NCBI GenBank assembly: GCA_020852965.1
Contig: JADYZV010000036.1
Span: forward strand, 1-64,000
Direction of reading: 5' to 3'
DNA: 64,000 nt
Origin: Pirellulaceae bacterium
Lineage (GTDB): Bacteria > Planctomycetota > Planctomycetia > Pirellulales > Pirellulaceae
Made by a program: the position numbers and the translations under genes. The notes beneath the pieces were generated by a model. That model did no database searches. It saw only the letters and a list, made by a program, of their open reading frames with translations, and had not been told where the DNA came from. This document shows positions 56,798-64,000 of this stretch, piece after piece (position 1 is the stretch's first letter; each line of letters opens with the position of its first letter).

Positions 56798-59700
56798 ATG
56801 ACTCTGAAAATCGAGATAGCCGCCAAACCGATCAGAACGCTTCTTGTATTGAGCTGTCTACTATCAGCCCACCGTCCGGCAACTTCGCAGGAGCCGCCGA
56901 GTTCGACGGTGCCACAGGCAACAGTGCACACCACGCTCTCTGTGTCGCCGGCGCAACAGCGAGCGGAACTACAGTCGCAATCGCAGCAGCATTGGCTCGA
57001 CGGCGAGTTAACTCCAGCCATCGAGCGCTTGCAACAATTAATCGACCTTGAGTCGAGCCTTTTCGGGGACGACAGCCAGCGATTGGCTCAGCGCTACGAA
57101 ACGTTGTCGAATCTATATCTCGAAGCGGGAGACGTGCAGCAAGCCGAAACAAGTATCCGTCGCGCCAGCCAAATACTCCGAGCGAATTGCCCACCCACGA
57201 GTTGGCAGGCGGTCGAAGCCGATCGCAAACAGGCGGTGTTCAAGCTATGGGTTGCAATTCCAATGACGGATCGACAAGCGCTGTTTGACCTCAGCCGCGA
57301 AGTCAACCAGCACTACGAATCGCTGCAGTTGGGCGATGCGCTGATTGCTGCCGAAAAATTGGCTGCGCTAATTGCCAAACATGTCAGCGAACGCCATCCC
57401 GCTTGGATTGACGTTATCTCATCCATCGAGACGATACACATGTCGCAAGGGAACCTGGAGAACGTAGGCCCCCAACTGGAGAAGCTCTACAGCATACTCG
57501 AGCAAGTCGAACACCCTGACCATCCCAATTTTGGCAAGCTCCTATGGCTACTGGCGAACCACGCTAGTTTTACTGGCGATCACGCTGCCGCACTCCGTTA
57601 TGGTTCAGCGGCCGTAGAACAATACGAGCGGGCCAATGCCACCAGCGATCTCAACTACGCCAGAGCTCTGAGCCAGTACGCAACGACCCTCTACGGCCAA
57701 GGGGACCTTGATCAGTCCATTCCCATCCTGCGCAAGGCTTTCTCCGTTTGGACTGAGGAATTGGCCATCCAAGACGAACAGGAAACAGTCATCGGGTACT
57801 CCCTTTGCCTCGCGTTGGAGGATGCTGGTGTACGAGAGCTCAAGTCACAGCACTGGGATACAGCCGAAGCAGCCTTCGGTGAATCGCAACAAGTGGCCAT
57901 CCAGACTTGGGGGGAAAGTCACTATCGATCCAAAGATCTAGGATTCAAACTGAGCCTAGTGCAATTAGCGCGCGAGTGGACGACCGCGGAACTGTCCAGC
58001 TTCGAAAAGTTAGTTGCGTTAGAGAGCACTATCGCGGAGCAAGTAGCCCAGGCCAACTTCCCCGAAGCCATCGATTTAACTCAGCAGCGTCTCGCCACTG
58101 CCCAGGACTTACTGGGAGCGGATGCAGCAATGACGCTGACCATCGAGCGAGAATTATTCATATTGCAAATGAGTCATGGCAGGTATTCACCGAGTGGCTG
58201 GCAGCGATTTACTACGGGCCTTATCGAATTTATCGCGCGCCACCAACAGTGCTTTGGGGCGAATCATCCCGATCACGCGGAGCTGTGCTTCCATGCGGCT
58301 GAGTTCCTAAGTGAAAGCGACCCCATGGCGATCGACTTGGCCAGGCAGTCGATGGAAAGCTATCAAGAAGTATACACTCGGACTTCAGAAGAGTATCTGG
58401 CGGCACGTACGTTGTTAGGAACGCTGCTAGCAACCCAGGAAGATGAAAGCTGCATAGAGATCCTCGAAGACTCCATCGAACTTTGGGAGGCCGGACCCTC
58501 GGCGGGTTGCTTTCGCCACTGCATGGCGGCGTTAAAGCTCGGGCGATTCTATTATGAAATAGCAAATCCTTATGAAGCCAGAATTCAAACGTCTAAAGCC
58601 GTAGCGCTGATTCGCGAAAATGAACAAGTGCCAACCTACCAACTGGTCAATGCACTGAACGATCTGGCCAACATTTATTCCGACTTCGAAGACTACGACG
58701 GCGCGCTAGTCTACTATCGCGAAGCACTTGACCTCGCTCGCCAATCGGCCCCCGGGTCGAACGCAGCCGACTCTCGCCCTAGCGATTGGTTGCTCTACAA
58801 CGCGGCCAGAAGCTATTATTACACGCAGCAGTACGCCGAAGCAGAAGTGCTGCTGAGTGAATTGGTCGACCGATTTCCTGTGGCCTCGCTCAGTGATGAA
58901 GATGCCTTTCGCAGTGGCTGTTACTATCTGACCAAAGTATTGTTGAAACTTGAAAAAGCCGATTTGGCCAAGCAGACTTTGGGCAAAGCCAGCGCTGCGG
59001 TGGAAATGCACTTCTCGAATGACCCACAAGTGTTTGCGGAAATGCTACTCGAGAATGCCGAGCTCCACTCCCAACTTAAGCAAACCGACGCGGCCAGGAA
59101 ATTTCTCGACCAGGCCTTTGAGAAGCTGAGTTCGCAATCCGATTTATCCGCTCTTTCGGCGGCGGACGCATCGAATCTCTTTCGCCTGCTCGATCAACTA
59201 ATCGCTATATCCGAAGACATTGGAGCTTGGGATAAATCTGCAGAAGTCAGAAGCTTTACGGTCCCCTTGGTCCACGAATACTACTCGGAGAGTTGGGGAT
59301 GGATCTACATACTCGAGCGACAGCAATTGGCTGAGGTGAAACGGATCGCTCAATCCTCACCAGAACAGCAGGCACAAATCCGAGAGCTACAGGAACGCAC
59401 CAAGTACTTGGCTGACCATGCGCTGACCGACTATCGCTCGCTCAAGCCTACAGATCTCCCGCATTTGACAGCTTGCTACGAAAGCTGTGTCGAGATACTC
59501 GGGGAGCACAGCCTGATCGCGGCCAATTATCGCCAACAAGCGGCAGCCTATTTCGAACATCAGCAACAGTACCAAATCGCCTTAACGTCTCAAGCATACG
59601 CAGTACAAACCTACCTGCAACTGCTGGGTGAAACGCATCCTCAAACGGCGCGCGCCTTGGTGAAATGTGCCCGCATGGGACGGCAGATCGGTGCCTATGA

Positions 59701-62281
59701 ACAATGTAAACGGATGTTGGATCTGGGGATCCACACCCTGAAGGATGTTCAAGGGGAGCAGAGCGAGGACACGCTCGAAGCCACGCTGGAGCTGGCCAGA
59801 CTGCTGGTCGATGTCCGAGACTATGCTGCCGCCCTGCCACTTGCCCGAACTGCGGAAGCTTCTTTTGGCGGGCTATGGGGTAAAAACAGTGTGCTCTATG
59901 CCAGCGCCTTGGGCGTACTGGGAGAGGTCTACTCCGGGATGAACGAACTCGATCTAGCTGCCGACTACATGACCCGCGCGCACGCCATCCTGGTGGATAT
60001 CCTGGAACCCTTTGATAGGCGGCTGTTACGCAGTGCAGCGCGGGCAGCAATTGCCAATACTTGGAGCCTGAAAAAGGCGGATTTTTCGACTGAGCCGATC
60101 GAGCAAGTCCTGGAGGCCTATGCGGAGTCTCAACAAACAGAGCTGGTCGACTACGTAGAATTGCTGGTCGACTATGGCGATGTGCTCGTGCAACAGTCCA
60201 AGTTTGCAGAGGCTGAAGGGGTGTTCGGGCGAGCGTCCGACTCGGTTGTCGAATTGGACGGTATGGGCGATGACATCATGCGCGCAGCCATCAACAGTCG
60301 CCTCGGCTCAACCCAGCGCAAGCTAGGGAAATTAGCCGCCGCAGCCGAGAGTCTAGCCAGTGCTGCCGAGACTCAGCGTCGTATCTTCGGCGACCAGTCG
60401 CAAACGCTGTGCGAAACGCTCTTCCAGCAATCGATTGCTGCGCAGCGCGCTGGCGATGCGCAGCGCGCCACAGCGCTGGTACTCGAAAGCCTACACATCG
60501 AACAAAAGCTATTGGGAGACCTCGGCTACTTGCTTTCCGACAAGTCGCTGAGTTCGATGTTGACCGCAGACGAAAATCGTCTCAGCCTACTGCTACGTGG
60601 ATTACTCAATTCGGACCGCGATTCCGAAGCGGTCGCCCAAGGGTTCTACTGGACGCACCAACGCAAGGGTTTGGCCCTCGACTTGAGCTGCCGCCTGCGC
60701 AAGCTGCAGCGCTCGCGGCTGTACGATTCCAACGTCGTGCGGCTGGCTGGGCGCGCGCGTCTGCTCAATCAAGAATTGGCCGACCTGGCACTGTCGCCAA
60801 CGCAGAAGCTGACTCTCCAAGAGATCCGACAGAAGCAGGCCAGCCTTGCGCGAGAGATTGCCACCACCAATAGCGCACTATCGCTAGCGCTCCGTAGTGC
60901 CGAGGGTGAGAGCGAAGTCAACTTGATGCAAACCGATGAAGATCTCACCGCAGTGCAGAAATCGCTCCCCGCGGGAACTCTCTTCCTGGAGTACGTGCGG
61001 CTGGATGGTTTTGTCAATTCGTTGGCCGAGAAGCAACCACCACGCTACGTCGCATTTTTGGTGCAATCCAATGCAGCAGCCCCTATCCAGATGGCCGATC
61101 TGGGCGATGCGGACGAGATCGATGGGCTCATCGACGAGATGCGTAACGAGACTCGCGGGCTGACGCGCGCGCTGAGCATCTCCACGGAAGCCGCCTTAGA
61201 AGACAAGTACAAGCAGCTCGCAAGCCGACTGTATACCACCCTACTCGGGCCATTTGTCACGCCATTGTCAAACAGCCAGGCTTTAATCGTGGGGCCCGAT
61301 GCCAACCTATCCTCGGTTCCCTTTTCGGCCCTGGTAGGTGACGACGGCCAGTACTTGGTCGAAAAGCTCGATATCAGCTACGTATCTTCGTCACGAGATC
61401 TGCTGCGACCGGCCGCCAGTGTCGGCAGGGGGACATTGATCTTGGCCGATCCGAACTTTGACGCGGGAGTTGAAAGCCGCCGTGAAGCAGCTAAAGAGAT
61501 CGACCAGCAAACCGACACGCGCTCACTGCTGGTGACGCGAAGCGCCGCCCAGATCGAGCTACGCTCTCTACGCTGGCGAAGGCTGCCCGGAGCGGAAGGT
61601 GAGGCCAACGAGATCGCGGAGATTCTCACTGGCTCTGAATTTGGTCCGGTGAAGAAATACCTGGACAATCAAGCGATCGAGGAGGTTTTGCAGGGAGCCC
61701 AATCGCCAAGAATCGTACACTTGGCCACCCACGGGTTTTATGTCCCTCTGGAGGACGAGCTCCGACCTGCAGATTCCGATTCTCGCGCCATAAGTTTCAC
61801 CTCAGGATTAGCCAGATTGCGGACGGACAGCAATCCCTTGATGCGTTCTGGAATCGTACTGGCTGGTGCCAATCGAGTAACGGAATCGAAGGCTGCAGAG
61901 ACCACCATGGAAGATGGCTGGGTAACGGCGCTCGAGATCGCCAGCATGGATTTTCAGAATACCGAACTGGTGGTGCTGAGCGCTTGCGAAAGCGGACTGG
62001 GAGATGTTTCCAGCGGCCAGGGATTGCAAGGCATCCGCCGCGCATTCACTAGCGCCGGGGCCCATTCGGTGATCACCAGCCTGTTTGAAGTACCCGACGC
62101 GGAAACGCGCGACTTGATGCGCGGCTTCTACCAGACGTTCGCGACGACCAACAATCGAGTCTCCGCCATCAACTCGGCCCAACGCCAGCAGATCGCCCTG
62201 CGCCGCCAGGAGTTCGACGCCGCTCATCCATTCTTCTGGGCCAGCTTCGTCATTTCTGGAGGAGTCCCGAGCCCTAAGTAG
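56798..62281 (+). CDS. exported TPR-CHAT protein (giant caspase-like protease)
   Basis: An 1827-residue protein. A signal peptide (TLLVLSCLLSAHRPATS) precedes dozens of tetratricopeptide-like helical repeats from about 70 to 1380, for example SNLYLEAGDVQQAETSIRRA and LASAAETQRRIFGDQSQTL. A CHAT domain occupies about 1470-1827. The caspase-like dyad is intact: His1645 in VHLATHGFYV and Cys1730 in VVLSACESGLG. The longest frame starts with a GTG within the repeat, so I use the ATG at 56798 with AAGGA nearby. CHAT proteases are usually cytosolic effectors; the export signal is notable. Followed by a small secreted protein and an M48 peptidase. Confidence 0.9.
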   Translation: MTLKIEIAAKPIRTLLVLSCLLSAHRPATSQEPPSSTVPQATVHTTLSVSPAQQRAELQSQSQQHWLDGELTPAIERLQQLIDLESSLFGDDSQRLAQRYETLSNLYLEAGDVQQAETSIRRASQILRANCPPTSWQAVEADRKQAVFKLWVAIPMTDRQALFDLSREVNQHYESLQLGDALIAAEKLAALIAKHVSERHPAWIDVISSIETIHMSQGNLENVGPQLEKLYSILEQVEHPDHPNFGKLLWLLANHASFTGDHAAALRYGSAAVEQYERANATSDLNYARALSQYATTLYGQGDLDQSIPILRKAFSVWTEELAIQDEQETVIGYSLCLALEDAGVRELKSQHWDTAEAAFGESQQVAIQTWGESHYRSKDLGFKLSLVQLAREWTTAELSSFEKLVALESTIAEQVAQANFPEAIDLTQQRLATAQDLLGADAAMTLTIERELFILQMSHGRYSPSGWQRFTTGLIEFIARHQQCFGANHPDHAELCFHAAEFLSESDPMAIDLARQSMESYQEVYTRTSEEYLAARTLLGTLLATQEDESCIEILEDSIELWEAGPSAGCFRHCMAALKLGRFYYEIANPYEARIQTSKAVALIRENEQVPTYQLVNALNDLANIYSDFEDYDGALVYYREALDLARQSAPGSNAADSRPSDWLLYNAARSYYYTQQYAEAEVLLSELVDRFPVASLSDEDAFRSGCYYLTKVLLKLEKADLAKQTLGKASAAVEMHFSNDPQVFAEMLLENAELHSQLKQTDAARKFLDQAFEKLSSQSDLSALSAADASNLFRLLDQLIAISEDIGAWDKSAEVRSFTVPLVHEYYSESWGWIYILERQQLAEVKRIAQSSPEQQAQIRELQERTKYLADHALTDYRSLKPTDLPHLTACYESCVEILGEHSLIAANYRQQAAAYFEHQQQYQIALTSQAYAVQTYLQLLGETHPQTARALVKCARMGRQIGAYEQCKRMLDLGIHTLKDVQGEQSEDTLEATLELARLLVDVRDYAAALPLARTAEASFGGLWGKNSVLYASALGVLGEVYSGMNELDLAADYMTRAHAILVDILEPFDRRLLRSAARAAIANTWSLKKADFSTEPIEQVLEAYAESQQTELVDYVELLVDYGDVLVQQSKFAEAEGVFGRASDSVVELDGMGDDIMRAAINSRLGSTQRKLGKLAAAAESLASAAETQRRIFGDQSQTLCETLFQQSIAAQRAGDAQRATALVLESLHIEQKLLGDLGYLLSDKSLSSMLTADENRLSLLLRGLLNSDRDSEAVAQGFYWTHQRKGLALDLSCRLRKLQRSRLYDSNVVRLAGRARLLNQELADLALSPTQKLTLQEIRQKQASLAREIATTNSALSLALRSAEGESEVNLMQTDEDLTAVQKSLPAGTLFLEYVRLDGFVNSLAEKQPPRYVAFLVQSNAAAPIQMADLGDADEIDGLIDEMRNETRGLTRALSISTEAALEDKYKQLASRLYTTLLGPFVTPLSNSQALIVGPDANLSSVPFSALVGDDGQYLVEKLDISYVSSSRDLLRPAASVGRGTLILADPNFDAGVESRREAAKEIDQQTDTRSLLVTRSAAQIELRSLRWRRLPGAEGEANEIAEILTGSEFGPVKKYLDNQAIEEVLQGAQSPRIVHLATHGFYVPLEDELRPADSDSRAISFTSGLARLRTDSNPLMRSGIVLAGANRVTESKAAETTMEDGWVTALEIASMDFQNTELVVLSACESGLGDVSSGQGLQGIRRAFTSAGAHSVITSLFEVPDAETRDLMRGFYQTFATTNNRVSAINSAQRQQIALRRQEFDAAHPFFWASFVISGGVPSPK

Positions 62282-62576
62282 AGGTCTAAGTGTCCAAAAG
62301 GAAACTTTTGAGAATTTTTACCACACTGCAATGTCACAAGCATGAAAATCATCTGTAGGTGAGCTGTCAGAGAGAATTGCTCGAGCACCACGTCGGGTTG
62401 GAACGGGTTCAGCCGTTAGAATCGGGACAATCCCTCGGGCGGCTGGCGATGTCCCCTAGGGCAGCAATTCTCATCAATGGCAGAGTTTGCATTCCGAGTT
62501 GCGACCTACTAGAATCAGCCTCAATCGTTCGGGCTGCCGTAGAGTCAACTCAAACCCTTTCACAGGATCTATTGTG
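62282..62576. other. intergenic region downstream of TPR-CHAT gene
   Basis: 295 bp without a gene. It contains AT-rich tracts near 62300-62320 and ends with AGGAT at 62563 as ribosome site for the next gene. No hairpin with T-run was found, so read-through into the next two genes is possible. Confidence 0.4.
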
Positions 62577-63068
62577 ATGAAAAGAATTAAAACAGTTGCG
62601 GCTGCACATGCGCTGTTGGGATTGGCTGCCGGGGTTCCTTCCGAAGCGTCCGCCCAGCAGTTGACTCCTCCCCCACATGTCGAGCGGCTCATTCCGGATG
62701 CGTCCGACCTGCAAAGCTCCAAGGTGTCACACCTTGGGCAGCTTGAAACGAAAGGGCAAGCGTTCACCACAGCGATGGCCGCTATCTCGCACCCCTCTGG
62801 TTCGGCAGGCAAGATCGTAGTGGGTGAAATGGCTGGCGCGGTCGAGCGATCGGCGCTTACCACGAAAAGTGCCAGCACGACTGTGGCTAGTGTTGCAACT
62901 GCTCGAACCAAGGAAATCTCATTTCCGGAACAGACCAGTAAAATTGCCGCGCACGGTTCCCTGGCTAAAGAAATCCCAGCGCTGGCGCGCACACAGCCTG
63001 CTGCCAAAACCAGCACGGCAAACTCGATCAGCCGCGAGCCGTTCTCCATAGAATCCATCACCAACTAG
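62577..63068 (+). CDS. small secreted protein of unknown function
   Basis: A 163-residue protein with a cleavable signal peptide (RIKTVAAAHALLGLAAGVPS then ASA-Q). The mature part is rich in Ser, Ala, Thr and Lys, with no Cys and no recognised domain. It looks like a disordered, exported substrate or peptidase propeptide. The ATG at 62577 has AGGAT upstream; the longer frame adds 30 unlikely residues. It lies between the TPR-CHAT gene and an M48 peptidase on the same strand and could be a substrate of either (inference). Confidence 0.6.
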   Translation: MKRIKTVAAAHALLGLAAGVPSEASAQQLTPPPHVERLIPDASDLQSSKVSHLGQLETKGQAFTTAMAAISHPSGSAGKIVVGEMAGAVERSALTTKSASTTVASVATARTKEISFPEQTSKIAAHGSLAKEIPALARTQPAAKTSTANSISREPFSIESITN

Positions 63069-63096
63069 TACTCGAGCAGTGATGGGAGCTAACAAT

Positions 63097-64000
63097 ATGC
63101 GTGCGTTAATAACTTGCGTTTCGCTGGGTATCGTCATGCTATCCAGTGTGTTTACGGGCGGACCGTGCATGGCAGAGGTGACCGATCGCCACCGCGAAGT
63201 GGTACAGGAGGTCGCTGACAGACTGTTGGCGGTTATGGAAAAACCTGAGGGATGGGAGGCCTGGCCGCCGGAGGTTACTGTGGTTGACCCAGGCTTTGCG
63301 AACGCGTTCGCCAGCTTTCGCGAGGAGAATGGAGTTGAGATTCCGATGGTGGAAATCACCGTGACCACCATCGAAGATATCGCCAAATTCGAGCCCGACG
63401 TATTGGCTTACACCATTGGGCACGAACTCGGGCATCTGCACTTCAGGCATAGCCATACGAGAATTGATCTCGCGGAAAAATTCGGCGACAAACTAACCAC
63501 GATTCGCATGGCTTGCGGTCGAGAGCACGAATTGGAAGCCGATTTATTCGGTATGCAGTTGGCACTCAAAGCCGGCTATTCTCGCCAAGGCCTCCTCAAG
63601 GATCTGCAGGCCTGGAGAGAGTTGACGCCACCCTACTGTCGCTTCGAGGGTTTGGCCGTTGTCCATCCACCCTGGGAGGAGCGCGCCGCCTTTTTGCTGC
63701 GTGGAGAAAACCAGGAGGCCCTCTGGCAGTCGCTGGGATCCTTTCAGACCGGAGTGATGTTTCTTGAGAATCAACACTACAACTTGGCTCAGCTTTGCTT
63801 TCACAACGTCACGACTGAATTCCCCGAGTGCTACGAAGCCTGGGCCAACATGGGTTACGCCTACTTGATGCAGTACTGTGATGCACTGGATGCTGAGGAC
63901 CTACGGACGCTGGATGTTGGTCATCTGGTCGTGGGCGGGTTCTATCGTCGTCCCGATTCCCTTGAGCCTGACGTAAAACGAGGGGGCGGTGACCCAGAAC
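63097..64000 (+). CDS. secreted M48-family metallopeptidase with TPR (BepA-like), partial
   Basis: The frame from ATG 63097 is open to the window end, giving 301 residues; the C-terminus is missing. A signal peptide (LGIVMLSSVFTGGPCMAEV) is followed by an M48 core with HELGH at 109-113 (zinc His109 and His113, catalytic Glu110) and the third-ligand motif EHELEADLFG (Glu145). TPR-like helices begin near residue 240 (NLAQLCFHNVTTEFPECYEAWANMGYAYLM). The order M48 then TPR resembles BepA (YfgC), which acts in outer-membrane protein quality control. All zinc residues are intact, unlike the M48-like gene at 53403. Third gene after the TPR-CHAT gene. Confidence 0.88.
   Translation, partial: MRALITCVSLGIVMLSSVFTGGPCMAEVTDRHREVVQEVADRLLAVMEKPEGWEAWPPEVTVVDPGFANAFASFREENGVEIPMVEITVTTIEDIAKFEPDVLAYTIGHELGHLHFRHSHTRIDLAEKFGDKLTTIRMACGREHELEADLFGMQLALKAGYSRQGLLKDLQAWRELTPPYCRFEGLAVVHPPWEERAAFLLRGENQEALWQSLGSFQTGVMFLENQHYNLAQLCFHNVTTEFPECYEAWANMGYAYLMQYCDALDAEDLRTLDVGHLVVGGFYRRPDSLEPDVKRGGGDPE

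Overview
The window looks like chromosomal DNA of a planctomycete of the Pirellulaceae type (Rhodopirellula/Blastopirellula relatives). The evidence is the combination of planctomycete-specific families: a PSCyt1/PSCyt2/PSD1 (DUF1549/DUF1553) cytochrome-like protein with its DUF1501 partner, a second DUF1501 protein, a TatC with a long acidic insertion, a thioredoxin-trypsin fusion, large exported TPR proteins, and intergenic DNA full of short palindromic repeats. No rRNA or tRNA gene, intact insertion sequence, phage or CRISPR array was recognised.

Layout. 1-4220 (+): a heptamer microsatellite and hairpin, then rpoN, a coupled pseudouridine synthase and a PyrK-type iron-sulfur flavoprotein. 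4228-6999 (-): a lipoprotein and a small flagellar group (FlgN-like, HATPase-like, flgB). 7360-14700: a membrane protein, a DUF1501 + PSCyt pair, a Uma2-family protein, and a scrambled patch with a GxxExxY remnant between 34-bp inverted repeats. 14665-23565 (-): an exported TPR protein, an alpha/beta hydrolase, malate dehydrogenase, a 953-residue membrane protein and tatC. 23804-27883: manA, a 32-bp tandem repeat, the thioredoxin-protease fusion and trmD. 28143-32805 (+): an mlaEFD lipid-transport operon, then dapB with a small Cys-rich protein. 33029-35446 (-): a DUF4058 gene flanked by composite direct repeats, and an MFS transporter. 35816-44688: DUF1501, an FHA protein, rsgA, ftsH and recQ. 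45125-52348: comB, a Tat-exported amidohydrolase, a DUF900 lipoprotein hydrolase, and a three-gene catabolic operon (enolase superfamily, nitrilase superfamily, Gfo/Idh/MocA). 52554-64000: a run of unusual envelope or signalling genes.

The last 11 kb is the most distinctive part. It holds a very acidic repeat protein, an M48-like metallopeptidase whose first HExxH histidine is arginine, a zinc-ribbon membrane protein, a secreted protein with a trypsin-like region, and, on the opposite strand, an exported 1827-residue TPR-CHAT protein with intact His/Cys dyad, a small secreted protein and an intact secreted M48-TPR peptidase that runs off the window. CHAT and M48 proteins are both peptidases, so this may be an exported proteolytic cascade. 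That is an inference from gene order and motifs.

Four Tat-type signals (two DUF1501 proteins, amidohydrolase, Gfo/Idh/MocA) lie in the same window as tatC. At least six families of small palindromic or tandem repeats lie between genes; one of them also occurs in frame inside the thioredoxin-protease gene. Starts were chosen from Shine-Dalgarno spacing and family N-termini, so several genes are shorter than the longest open frame.
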